The notes below the pieces were generated by a model, which saw only the letters and a program-made list of their open reading frames with translations, searched no databases and was not told where the DNA came from. A program made the translations under genes and the position numbers. 24,893 nucleotides of DNA from Paenarthrobacter nitroguajacolicus JCM 14115 (GTDB taxonomy: Bacteria > Actinomycetota > Actinomycetes > Actinomycetales > Micrococcaceae): assembly GCA_001313365.1 (NCBI GenBank), contig BBFS01000072.1, positions 1 to 24,893 on the forward strand. Direction: 5' to 3'. Position 1 is the stretch's first letter; each line of letters begins with the position of its first letter. Shown here piece after piece: positions 1-8,601 of the stretch.

Positions 1-222
1 GCGGGCGTTGCGCTTGGCGTTCTCGTCCGCGGTGGGAACCATGGTCCACAGCCACGCGTAGAAGGCCACGCCTGCTCCACCGGCGAAGCAGGCCAGAATC
101 ATCCCCAGCCGGACGAACTTGACCGGCCAGCCCAAATGATCGGCCAAACCGCTGCAAACGCCCGCGATCATGCGGTCGCTGCTGCGGACCAGCGTGGGGG
201 GGCGTTGCACAACGGTTGTCAT
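1..222 (-). CDS. PspC-domain protein, N-terminal part (runs off the window)
   Basis: The reading frame starts at an ATG at 222 on the minus strand and is open to the window edge, giving the first 74 residues. It shows a PspC domain: an RMIAGVCSGLADHLGW motif at about residues 17-32, then a hydrophobic segment (LGMILACFAGGAGVAFYAWL, about 39-58) and the WTMVP ending typical of PspC. In actinobacteria a PspC domain at the N-terminus of a longer protein is commonly the sensor part of a histidine kinase paired with a LuxR-type regulator. That is the likeliest identity, but the kinase part lies outside the window. It is divergent from the PspC/LiaF-like gene at 353. Confidence 0.8.
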   Translation of the reverse strand, partial: MTTVVQRPPTLVRSSDRMIAGVCSGLADHLGWPVKFVRLGMILACFAGGAGVAFYAWLWTMVPTADENAKRNAR

Positions 223-241
223 GTACCAATCCAAACACGGA

Positions 242-304
242 TCAGGGTGCCCCGGACCGGAAACCGGCGTTGTTCGGGGGGGGTCCCTCAGGGATCAATC
301 AGGG
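242..304. promoter_or_regulatory. Divergent intergenic region with three TCAGGG repeats
   Basis: The 130-bp gap between the two divergent PspC genes holds TCAGGG at 242-247, 288-293 and 299-304. The last two are 11 bp apart, one helical turn. The second lies in the small palindrome TCCCTCAGGGA (284-294). This arrangement suits binding of a dimeric regulator between divergent promoters. The link to the PspC sensor system is inference. Confidence 0.35.
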
Positions 305-352
305 TATCCCCCCCAGTAGAGGGAAGGATGGCCCGGGCGGCAGGATCGAAGT

Positions 353-1984
353 ATGAACGCGAACAGCATGAACCCAGAGGAACCCGGAACGCCAGGCACC
401 GCCGGCGAATCCGGCTCCAGCGCCAACACCGGCGCTTCCACCGGCGCCCCTGGCGCTACATCCGGGGGCCACGTCCGGGGGCACCTTCGGGGGGCACCTT
501 CCGCGGCACCCGATGAAGCCGGCGTGCCCTCGGGAACCGGTGCCGCCAGCGGCGGTTATCCGCAAGCCGGCGGCGCTCCTGCAACCTCCCAGCAGAACTT
601 CTTCGACTGGATCCGTGACCAAGGCATCCGCCGGGGACCGGACCGTTGGATCGGCGGCGTCTCCAGCGGAGTGGCCCACCGGTTCGGCATCGACCCCCCC
701 TGATTGTGAGGGGCATCTTCATTGTCCTGGCACTGTTCGCGGCGTCGGCGTGCTGCTGTACGGCGTAGCCTGGGCGCTCCTCCCGGAGCCTGACGGCCGC
801 ATCCACGTGCAGGAAGCAGCCGCGGGCCGATGGTCAGGGGGCATGACCGGTGCGTTGATCACCACCATTATCGGCCTGCCCAGCCTGGGCCGCGGCTTCT
901 GGGGCTGGGGTTGGGATGGACTGCCCGGGCTGTTCTGGACGCTCTTCTGGATGGGCGGCGTCTTCTACCTCATCTACTTCCTGGTTCAACGCAACAAAGC
1001 TTCGAAGGGAACTCCACCTGTGGGCCATCAGAATTACTCCGCGACGCCGTACTCTTCCGGCAGCACAGCTGCCTACGGTACGCCCACGTCCTTCGCGTCC
1101 ACCACGACCACCGGCACTAACACCGGTGTGCCTGTCTACGGCAGTGGCCAGCCCGGCAGCAAAACCTACGGAGCTCCTTCCGCAGGCGGTGCCTACGGCC
1201 CGGCAGGTGGCTACGGTTCCGGCCCGGTTCCCCCGTCAGGCCGTTCGGCCCCCCCTCAGGACCGTCCACGCTTCGGGCCCGCGTCCTCCTTACGGTTCCA
1301 CTCCCCCCCGCAAGGCTGGCAGCCAAAGCCCGCCGTTCCCAAGCGCAGGGGACCCGGGGCTGCGATCGTTTCGGTCTCAGCCGGTGCGGCACTTCTTGCC
1401 GGCGGCACGTTGAAAGCGCTCGACGCCGGAAACGTCATCGATTTGGGCAACTCGGGCAACGCCGTGGTGTGGGCTGCCGGTGCCGCCGTACTCGGGTTGG
1501 GCATCCTCATCGCGGGACTTCGTGGGCGGACGTCAGGCTTCCTTGGCTTCCTCGCCGTGGCCGCCCTGATCATCGGCGGAATCTTCAATGTGGTCCCCCC
1601 CAGGGACGGTGACCGCTTCACCTTCCATGACGTGAACTGGGCGCCCACCAGTCTGGAGCAGGCACGGCAAGGCATCGATGTAACCGGGGCACAAGGTGTG
1701 GTGGACCTGAGCGAAATCACCATGACACCCCCCCGCTGGTTTCCGAGGTCCTGATTCCGGTTGATGCCACAGCCAGCAACGTCACCGTGGTCATTCCCGA
1801 TGACGTCCCCCCCGTTGAGGTCCGGGCAGACATGACATTCGGCAACCTCAACGAACGCGGCACGGACCGGGGCGGCCGGCTGCAGGACGAGAGGACCCTC
1901 TACAACACAGAAAAGCCCGGAGCCAACCTCGTGGTGGAAATTGACGGCACGTTCAGCAACGTGACCATCCAGGAAGGAAACTGA
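353..1984 (+). CDS. PspC/LiaF-like envelope-stress membrane protein (split by 3 frame breaks)
   Basis: Starts at ATG 353 with AGGA 7 nt upstream. Order of parts: a Gly/Ala/Ser/Pro-rich N-terminus (about 1-80), a PspC domain (FFDWIRDQGIRRGPDRWIGG onward) with membrane segments, a Gly/Ser/Tyr-rich linker, three further hydrophobic segments, and a C-terminal beta-rich domain (SNVTVVIPDD, VRADMTFGNLN, GTFSNVTIQEGN) resembling the LiaF/toast-rack domain of envelope-stress sensors. The frame breaks at the C7 run 694-700, near 740 (GGG read as GG) and at the C7 run 1728-1734; with these allowed for the protein is continuous. The stop at 1982-1984 sits one base before the next start, so the genes are co-transcribed. 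Likely a membrane partner of the divergent PspC sensor. Confidence 0.85.
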
Positions 1985-1985
1985 T

Positions 1986-2361
1986 ATGAGCACCAACGAG
2001 CCAGGCAAGGCACGCGAAGCCCAAGCAACCGAGCCACTGCCCAAGGAAACCCGCCCCACGGAGGCCCTTCCAAAGCCGAGCCTTCAGCAGATCCCGCTCA
2101 CGCCACCGTTGGAGCCCAGCTTCAAGGTGGAGCACGCGGACGACGACGAACCCCACCAGGCCCGGATCGGCACAGTGGTGTGGGGGGGATTGATTGTGAT
2201 CGCCCTGGCGGCCCTAATCGTCATCTCGACACTCGGTTGGGTCACGCTGAACGGTACGTATGTCCTGATCGGCTGATGATCGGCGCCGGCGCCGCCTTGG
2301 TCGTGGGTGGTCTCCTCTCGGCCGTAAGGGTTCCGGCACCACGAAGAGCCCGGCGAAGTGA
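1986..2361 (+). CDS. Small two-segment membrane protein of the PspC operon
   Basis: ATG at 1986 follows the previous stop directly and has a strong AGGAAGG site. The first 60 residues are polar and Pro/Glu-rich; then come two hydrophobic segments (GGLIVIALAALIVISTLGW, and MIGAGAALVVGGLLSAV after the break). The frame as given stops at 2276, but one missing C near 2273 (GGCCTG read as GGCTG) explains the hydrophobic continuation. The true stop is uncertain; I place it at the TGA 2359-2361, assuming one more short-run error, because the frame otherwise runs on into the next gene. Family not recognised. Its position suggests a role in the same envelope-stress unit. Confidence 0.6.
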
Positions 2362-2410
2362 CTCGAAGCAGCAACGTGACAAAGCAACCGCAACAGGGAA
2401 GGGTGTAGCC

Positions 2411-2659
2411 ATGGACAAGTTCTTCAGCATCGTCAGGGGCTTCGGCCTGAAGCGTGGTCCGCAACGCTGGCTCGGCGGAGTCTGCGGCGGAATCGCAGCA
2501 AAGCTCAGGGTCGACGTAGCGTACGTCAGGGTCGCTTTCCTGCTCTTCTGCCTGCTGCCCGGCCCCGCATTCGTGGCCTACATCCTGGGCTGGCTCATCT
2601 TGCCGGACCAGAACAACAAGATCGCGCTCGAATCCTTCATCAGCCAGCGTTCCCGGTAG
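2411..2659 (+). CDS. Small PspC-domain protein (82 aa)
   Basis: ATG at 2411 with a GGGAAGGG site upstream; the whole gene is in one frame. It is a stand-alone PspC domain: GPQRWLGGVCGGIAAKL at about residues 16-32, a hydrophobic helix around AFLLFCLLPGPAFVAYILGW, and the WLILPDQ ending, followed by a short charged tail. Last gene of the operon, with a hairpin terminator 29 bp downstream. Related PspC proteins bind or regulate membrane-stress factors; the partner here is not visible. Confidence 0.9.
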   Translation: MDKFFSIVRGFGLKRGPQRWLGGVCGGIAAKLRVDVAYVRVAFLLFCLLPGPAFVAYILGWLILPDQNNKIALESFISQRSR

Positions 2660-2688
2660 TTGCCGGTTACGGCCAGCCGAAACAATGG

Positions 2689-2720
2689 AACGCCCCCGCC
2701 AATTGGCGGGGGGGCGTTTC
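2689..2720 (+). terminator. Hairpin terminator after the PspC operon (asymmetric stem)
   Basis: AACGCCCCCGCC (2689-2700), an AATT loop, then GGCG7CGTT (2705-2718) and a T-rich tail. The left arm has C5 and the right arm G7; all other stem bases match. Two extra G in the right arm is the simplest reading and gives an internal control for run-length error. Confidence 0.8.
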
Positions 2721-2773
2721 GTTGTTTTCAGCCAGGTTTCCAATACCGCACGGCCAGGGTCAAAAGTAACCAT

Positions 2774-2804
2774 TTGTGTCCCACCCCACATGCGCGTCTA
2801 CAAT
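2774..2804 (+). promoter_or_regulatory. Possible pfkA promoter
   Basis: TTGTGT (2774-2779) and TACAAT (2799-2804) are 19 bp apart, upstream of pfkA at 2863. The -10 match is good, the spacing is long, and the implied leader is about 50 nt. Confidence 0.3.
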
Positions 2805-2862
2805 CATTGGGAGCTCAGCGTGGCGCTCTGCACGTATTCCTCCAAGCCATGAGTGAGCAAAC

Positions 2863-3901
2863 ATGAAAATTGGCATTCTTACCAGCGGTGGCGACTGCCC
2901 CGGCCTCAACGCAGTGATCCGGGGGGGATCAGTCCTCAAGGGCATTGCCATCCACGGCCAGGAGTTTGTGGCTTCCGCGACGGCTGGCGCGGTGTAGTTG
3001 AAGGTGATGTCATCGACATCCCCCCCCGCACCATGGTCCGCGGTATCGCCAAGCAGGGTGGCACCATTCTGGGCACCTCCCGCACCAACCCGTTTGAAAA
3101 CGGCGGTGGCCCGGACGTCATCAAGGCACACATGGAACGCTTGGCATCGACGCCATCATCGCTATCGGGGGGGCGAGGGAACACTGGCAGCTGCCAAGCG
3201 CCTCACCGACGCGGGCCTGAAGATTGTTGGCGTCCCCCAAGACCGTGGACAACGACCTTGACGCCACTGATTACACCTTCGGTTTCGATACCGCTGTCCA
3301 GATCGCCACTGAGGCCATCGACCGGCTGCGAACCACCGGCGAATCCCATCACCGCTGCATGATCGCCGAAGTCATGGGCCGCCACGTCGGTTGGATCGCC
3401 TTGCATGCCGGCATGGCAGCCGGGGGGGCCCACGCCATCCTGATTCCGGAGCAGAAGGCAAGCATCGAACAGATCACTGAATGGGTCCAGGAAGCCCACG
3501 ACCGTGGCCGTGCGCCGCTGGTAGTGGTTGCCGAGGGCTTCGTTCCGGACCACATGGAGTCCCCCGCACTCCGAGCGTGGCCTGGATACGTTCGGCCGTC
3601 CCCGCCTTGGCGGCATCGCTGATCAGCTCGCCCCCGAAATCGAAGCGCGCACGGGCATCGAAACCCGGGCCACCATCCTCGGCCACATCCAACGTGGTGG
3701 CGTCCCCACGGCCTACGACCGCGTCCTGGCCACGCGCCTGGGCATGGCAGCCATCGACTCCGTGGTGGAAGGTCGCTGGGGGGGCACCATGGTGGCCTGA
3801 AGGGGACGGACATCTCCCACGTGGGCTTCGAGGAAGCTCTCGGCAAGCTCAAGACCGTGCCGCAACACCGCTACGACGAAGCGTCTGTGCTGTTCGGCTA
3901 G
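2863..3901 (+). CDS. pfkA: 6-phosphofructokinase (split by several frame breaks)
   Basis: Phosphorylates fructose 6-phosphate to fructose 1,6-bisphosphate in glycolysis. Begins [20 protein letters not shown], the PFK nucleotide loop. Later come [15 protein letters not shown], the active-site stretch (K)[33 protein letters not shown] and a substrate loop [14 protein letters not shown]. Gly rather than Asp in GGEGT favours ATP over pyrophosphate as donor; this is family knowledge, not proof. The gene changes frame near 2970, 3143, 3167-3173, 3234-3238, 3561-3565 and 3796, all at G or C runs. In-frame long runs at 2921-2927, 3020-3027, 3422-3428 and 3778-3784 add Gly or Pro where relatives have one (DIPPRT for DIPRT). 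About 342 residues when restored, a normal length for this family. Confidence 0.93.
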
Positions 3902-3906
3902 TCGGC

Positions 3907-3912
3907 TAGGCT
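3907..3912 (+). promoter_or_regulatory. -10 box of a leaderless start
   Basis: TAGGCT lies exactly 6 nt before the ATG at 3919 (TAGGCT-gaatcc-ATG), just after the pfkA stop. There is no ribosome-binding site, so the transcript probably starts at the start codon. Confidence 0.5.
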
Positions 3913-3918
3913 GAATCC

Positions 3919-4682
3919 ATGACTCTAGAGCCCACGTCTGCTGCCATTATCCAGCTGGCGTGGGCTCGCCGTTTGGGGGGGCTCGACGACGACGCTTTCG
4001 CCAGCGCGGCTGCCCGGCTCACCGCTTCTGCGGTAGACCCAGGGGGGGAACCCGGCAACCGCATTACCCGTGTGGATGATTCTGCGCGGGCCTTGGTTTT
4101 CCTGCGCCTCTTTGGCGTCTCGGCGCTCGTGGGGGGGCCGCAGTGGGCGCTGGATGCGGCGGCGCCAATTCCGGACACCGAGCTCGCTCAGCACGTGACG
4201 CTGCTGACCATCACCCGGTCACACGGCGGACACGGCCTGGGGGGGTCATCCGCCTTGTTCTTTGCGGACGATCTACCGCTCAAGCAGCCGTCCGACGAAC
4301 TCACGGTTTCGCAGGGCAACCCCCCGAAGCAATCAGCCTGGAGGGATTATGCCCGCCGGATGACGTCAATGAAGTCGGGTTGCAAGGCTCGAGCATCGCT
4401 TCACTATCATGCACCCCCCCGAAGAGGACCAGCCTACGCCCGTGGCCTGCGGAGCCTACGCCGAGTGGGAAGGCATCCTGGCCAACATGGGCGTCCTGGT
4501 TGCGCCTCCCTGGCGACGACGCGGCGTGGGCACCTGGCCGCGTCCATCGCTGCGCACGAGGCCCTGGCATCCGGCTGACCCTGCAATGGAAGGCCGATGT
4601 CAGCAACACCGGAGCGCTCGCGATGGCCCGCAGCCTTGGCTTTGCCACCGGCGGGCTTCACGCGAGCGTGCTCCTCGGCTGA
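3919..4682 (+). CDS. GNAT-family N-acetyltransferase (split by frame breaks)
   Basis: The N-terminal half (MTLEPTSAAIIQLAWARRLG onward) is a poorly conserved region of about 130 residues. The C-terminal half is a GNAT fold: ACGAYAEWEGILANMGVLVA, then the acetyl-CoA loop WRRRGVGT, then a long helix and a final NTGALAMARSLGFATGG, the usual GNAT ending. Breaks occur near 4318 (C run too long), 4390, 4534 and 4575 (short C runs one base short); frames join cleanly once these are allowed for. The start is set by the -10 box 6 nt upstream. The acceptor substrate is unknown. The gene follows pfkA by 17 bp but probably has its own promoter. Confidence 0.75.
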
Positions 4683-4735
4683 CAAAGCGCCGAACCGGCC
4701 CTGCTTTGGGCAAATAGAGGGCTGGAACAGCGCTT

Positions 4736-4771
4736 AAAAAGGGCAGGACCAGCCCAAAAGCGGGCTGGTCC
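4736..4771 (-). terminator. Terminator after the MFS exporter gene
   Basis: A perfect 10-bp stem, GGACCAGCCC (4746-4755) and GGGCTGGTCC (4762-4771), with a T run on the minus strand at 4740-4736. It follows the MFS gene and also sits between convergent genes. Confidence 0.8.
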
Positions 4772-4787
4772 CGACACCGAACAAATG

Positions 4788-6333
4788 CTACTTCCGGACA
4801 GTTTCCTGTACGGCCGGCTCTCCAGCCGCTTCCCCCACCCCAACCGCTGACCGACTTCGGCTTGCCAAAGAACAACGCCACCACGGCACCCAGCAGAATC
4901 GCGCAGGCGGGCAACAAGATGGACTGGCTCATCGCCGTCGAGAATCCCGCGTGGAGCGCTTCCGGCAACACTCCGCCCATGGAGGCTTCGCCAACAGGAG
5001 CCCCGGCGGGAGCTGCGGGCAACTCCGCTGCGAGCCGCGACTGGATGAGGGCGGCGATGGCAGCCGAACCGAGGACAGCACCGATTTGGCGCGTGGTGTT
5101 GAAGACGCCGGAACCGGCCCCCCCTGCCTGGCGTGGTTCCAGGTTGCGGGTGGTCGCGTTGGACACCGGCCCCCCCCAGATGAAGGCATTGGCAACACCT
5201 TGCAGTGCGCTGGGCAGCAGGAACATCCAGATGGGAGTATCCGGCCCCCCCAGCAGGGACGCCGTCCAGAACAGAGCCCCGGCCAGGCAGACGAGGCCGA
5301 AGGATGCGAACCAGCGCGGGTTGGCACGGTCTATGAGCTTGCCCACGAACGGGGGGGCCAACGCACCTGAAATAACGGCCATGGGAATCATCAGCAACGC
5401 AGACTGCGTCGGCGTCAGGCCCCCCCGGACGGTTTGGTAGTAGAAGATGGTGGGCAGCGGGAAGGCGGTCACCGTGAAGCCAACCGCCATGATGGCGGTG
5501 TTGCCCAAGGAGAAGTTGCGGTCCTTGAACAGGCCAAGCGGCAGCAGGGGTTCCCCCCCGCCGCGGCGTTCAAGGAGCCATTGCCAGGCGACAAACAGCA
5601 CCAGGACCACAAGTCCTGTAATGATCAGTCCCCCCCACACGGAAACGAAGCCTGTGACTGTTCCCCCCACTTGTACGTTTGACCCTCTTGGATGCCGAAG
5701 ACCAGCAGGAACATGCCGACGGCGGAAAGCACCACGCCCACGACGTCGAACGTATGGCTGTGCGTGGTCAGTTTCGGCACGAAACGCATTACCAGGATGA
5801 AGCCACGATCGATGGGGACATTGACGAAGAAGATCCACTCCCAGCCGAGGCTGTCCACGAGCAAGCCACCGAGGATCGGTCCGATCAGCACAGCCATGCC
5901 GGCTGTGGCTCCCCCCCACAACCCCCCCATGGCTGCACCACGGCGGTCCGGAGGGAAAATGCGCGTAATTACGGCCATGGTTTGGGGGAGTCATCATGGC
6001 CGCACCCAAGCCTTGGACTGCCCGGGCCGCGATCAACATGGTGACGTCGCCGGAGAGTCCGCACCACAGCGAAGCGAGCGTAAAGACAACCAAACCGATC
6101 AGGTACAGGTTCTTGGGCCCGAAGCGGTCACCCAGCCTGCCAGTGATCAGCAACGGCACGGCATAGGCCAGCAAGTAGGCGCTGGTAACCCAAATGACGG
6201 CATTGATGTCCGTGTTGAGGCCCTCCATGATCCGAGGGTTGGCCACCGACACGATAGTGGTGTCGATGAGGATCATGAAGAAGCCCACCACCAGTGACCA
6301 CAGGGCGGGCCACGGCTTAGCTACGTTTTCCAA
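4788..6333 (-). CDS. MFS drug exporter, DHA2 (EmrB/QacA) type (split by frame breaks)
   Basis: A proton-driven exporter of the 14-helix DHA2 type in the inner membrane. Helix 1 carries FFMILIDTTIVSVANP (the D-x-T motif of the family); loop 2-3 has the motif-A form GRLGDRFGPKN; helix 5 has GPILGGLLVDSLGWEWIFFVNVP, the antiporter motif C with its W-R/W-IFxxNxP ending. Frame breaks near 5987, 5810-5830, 5667 and about 4840 lie at G/C runs. The restored C-terminus is GWGEAAGEPAVQETVRK with TAG at 4788-4790, so a longer open frame running to 4600 is spurious. I choose TTG 6333 as start: AAGGAA lies upstream and the gene overlaps the padR end by 17 nt. Several in-frame G7 runs give WGG or GG for WG or G. 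Likely controlled by the adjacent PadR. Confidence 0.9.
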
Positions 6334-6968
6334 GGGATTCCTTTGGCTTGTATGAAAGTTCGGTTGGAGTTGGCCGGGGGGGTTCATCCCAGGGCAGGCG
6401 CCCATTGCGCAACTCCTCGAGGAGTTCGCGGATCCACGCGATCTCCGTTCGGCGCATTGCTTGTTGATACGTAATGTCGATCCAGTACTTGCGATCCAGC
6501 CCCTTGGCCGTCACGGCTGCTCGGCATGAACGAGGAAGTCGAGATCGGTTCCGAGGGCTACCAGGCGCTCCGCCAGCAGTTCCATCACCACAGCCGCGGG
6601 AAGGTTATGGGCTTCGGCGATTGCGTGGGGGAAACACGGGGGTATTCGTTGACGGGCGTGGAGAGCATGTCTTGAATCCGCGCATCGAGGGCCTCATGTC
6701 CGGCGGCGGTAATCCTGTAGGTGGTCCGTTCGGGACGGTTGCCTTCGCGTTCCGTTCCTGCGGTCTCCACAAGCCCGCTTTCCGCCAGCCGGCCCACTGC
6801 GTGATAAAGCGTGCCGGGGCGGACTTTGACGAGGCGGTCCTCATGGCGTGCCATCAACAATTGGTACATCTCGTACGGATGCATGGGTTGCTCTGCCAGG
6901 AGCGCCAGTGAAGCGACACCGAGCGGCGTCAGTTCCGCGATTTTCGGCACGATGACCTTCTTCCCCAT
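6317..6968 (-). CDS. PadR-family transcriptional regulator
   Basis: N-terminal winged helix of the PadR type: AELTPLGVASLALLAEQPMH, PYEMYQLL, then KVRPGTLYHAVGRLAESGLV with the conserved GTLY-x-x-x-x-RL motif, and a wing YRITAAGHEALDARI. The C-terminal helical domain (VVMELLAERLVALGTDL, ITYQQAMRRTEIAWIRELLE) matches the Vir_act_alpha_C dimerisation region. Breaks are in the C runs around 6625-6645 and near 6515 (CAGGCC read as CAGCC). ATG 6968 is used; an in-frame GTG lies at 6980. Its last 17 nt overlap the start of the MFS exporter gene, so the two are translated together, and PadR proteins typically repress such a linked exporter until a ligand binds. Confidence 0.88.
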
Positions 6969-6972
6969 CAAA

Positions 6973-7002
6973 TATTCCACAACAACTATTCCACGTGGAG
7001 TA
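6973..7002. promoter_or_regulatory. Candidate PadR operator
   Basis: TATTCCAC occurs at 6973-6980 and again at 6987-6994, the second copy followed by GTGGAGTA to form a 16-bp palindrome with one mismatch (6987-7002). It lies just upstream of padR, where autoregulation would act. Binding by PadR is inferred. Confidence 0.4.
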
Positions 7003-7009
7003 TCCGGCA

Positions 7010-7057
7010 CGCAAGAAAGCCCGGACGCAAGAAAGCCCGGCCGCAGGAAAGCCCGGC
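7010..7057. repeat. Three tandem 16-bp repeats
   Basis: Units at 7010-7025, 7026-7041 and 7042-7057 read CGCARGAAAGCCCGGM, differing at one or two bases. The last unit forms one arm of the terminator stem of the ankyrin gene, so the array looks like repeated copies of a terminator arm. Confidence 0.8.
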
Positions 7058-7074
7058 CGCACAGCGACCGGGCT
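7047..7074 (-). terminator. Terminator after the ankyrin gene
   Basis: AGCCCGG (7050-7056) pairs with CCGGGCT (7068-7074). On the minus strand the stem is followed by TTTCC. It sits 19 bp past the ankyrin stop and upstream of the padR promoter region. Confidence 0.55.
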
Positions 7075-7092
7075 CCCCTCGTGATACCTGCT

Positions 7093-7487
7093 TTAGCCCA
7101 GGAGGGCTTGAATCTCCGATCGGGCGAACATCGAGGCGGCCTCGCGTGCGGTGGGAGTTCCGGCGTCGGGATCTGCTCCCGCGTCCAGCAGGACCCGCGC
7201 CACATCTGTGTATCCCTTGAAGACAGCTCCGGCGAGTGGGGTCTGTCCTCGATCATTCGCGGCGTTTACGTCAGCACCGTGATGGAGGATCAGCTGCACG
7301 GCTTCCGCATGCCCGTGGTAGGCCGCCAGCATCAGCAGGGAGTCACCAGCGGCATTCGTCAACGTGGCAGGAGCGCCGGCGTTCAAGTAGCCACGCAGCA
7401 GTTCTGTGTCACCTTCGCGGGCAGCATCGAACAAGGCATGGGCCAAGGCCAGCGTTTCGTCGTCGGGGGGCCTGTAGCTTGGGTCAT
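7093..7487 (-). CDS. Ankyrin-repeat protein
   Basis: About 130 residues with three ankyrin repeats: LFDAAREGDTELLRGYLNAG, then AGDSLLMLAAYHGHAEAVQL-ILHHGADVNA, then RGQTPLAGAVFKGYTDVARV-LLDAGADPDA. Small soluble ankyrin proteins of this kind serve in protein-protein contacts; the partner is unknown. I start at ATG 7487 rather than the later ATG at 7446, because the ATG overlaps the stop of the upstream gene (ATGA) and GAAGGGA lies upstream. One break in the C6 run at 7465-7470 joins the first ten residues to the rest. Transcribed as the last gene of the ygfZ unit. Confidence 0.85.
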
Positions 7488-8579
7488 CGGTGGGGGGGTC
7501 CCTTCAGGAATCCGGTCTGGCGCCCGACAACCTGGCCGGCGTCGGGGGGGGCGACGATCACTTCCTGGGCTGCGATGTAAGGCTCCTCGCCGTCCATCAC
7601 CGTCAGGGTTTCTTCCGCCGAAACGGACCGTTTGATCACGGCCAGAGCAACGGGTCCCATTTCAAAGTGCTGCGCCACCGATGTCAGAGTACCTACCTTG
7701 CGCTCCCCCGACAAATACGACGCTGCCAACGGCCGGCAACGTGTGCTGTGACCCATCAAGCTGGAGGAACACGAGGCGCCGGGGGCGGGTGGCCAAGGTT
7801 GTGGACACGCGCTATGGTCTCCTGGCCCTTGTAGCAGCCTTGTTCAGGTGCACCGAGGTCCTCAAGAGATCCAGCTCGTGGGGAATTGTCTTTTCATCAG
7901 TCTCAGCGCCAAGGCGGGGCCGCCACGCTGCAATCCTCAAGGCATCTGCCGCCATGGCACCTGCCAAGGGGGGGAGGCCTTCCACGACTTCAGCCAACTC
8001 GCTGGCCGGTACGAGGTACTCGAACCAAGGCGTTCAAGTCCGGGATGCGATTCTTCCGGGACGATGCTGTACGCGTAACCCCCAGGGCTCACGTGCGGCC
8101 ACGGATCCTCCCACACCAGGCGGCCGGACAGCTGCTCCACCGGCTTGGTGGCGCCCAGCACGGCCCACTGCTCCGAGACGTCGTCGATCTCGACGCGGAG
8201 CATGAACTTCATCCTGTTCAACCATTCAGCAAGCGGGGCGGCCTCGGCGGTCTCTACGATCAGCCACGTGGTGCTGCCGTCGTCAATAACGCGGGCATCG
8301 AACTCGATGCGGCCTTGGACGCTGAGCAGCAGCAGTTCGCTGGCGACGCCCGGCTGGAGATTCGTGAGCTGCTGGGAGGAGAGGGTGTTCAGCCAGCTGA
8401 GCCGGTCCGGGCCGCTCACGGTCACCACGCCACGGTGCGAAAGATCGACGACGGCGGTACCGGTTGCCAGGGCGCGCTGCTCACGCAGTGGTTCACCGTA
8501 GTGGGCCGCGACGCCGGCATCGAGGCCGGTATCTTCAACGGCGCCAGGCGCGACAACAGGGGGGGCTCTTGTAAGTCAT
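7484..8579 (-). CDS. ygfZ: Folate-binding YgfZ/GcvT-like protein (split by frame breaks)
   Basis: A member of the YgfZ family, folate-dependent proteins needed for making or repairing certain Fe-S enzymes. Landmarks: AVVDLSHRGVVTVSGPDRLS near the N-terminus, LSSQQLTNLQPG, and the family signature K-G-C-Y-K-G-Q-E, which is recovered near 7835 once a GGG run read as GG is restored. The end is VVGRQTGFLKGP. Other breaks lie in the C7 run near 8565 and near 8030. ATG 8579 lies 22 nt after the upstream stop with an AAGGA site. The TGA stop overlaps the ankyrin ATG, so translation is coupled. Restored length is about 365 residues, close to actinobacterial homologues. Confidence 0.88.
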
Positions 8580-8601
8580 ATGTAGTAGAAGTCCTTGCGG
8601 G

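Noticed and set aside
1256..2059. A 267-codon minus-strand frame
   Set aside because: It is antisense to the PspC/LiaF-like gene, has low-complexity content and no domain, and the plus strand accounts for the region.
4600..6405. A 601-residue open frame as the true MFS exporter
   Set aside because: It contains an out-of-frame middle section (about 5690-5985) and runs past the true stop at 4788; the restored protein ends GEPAVQETVRK.
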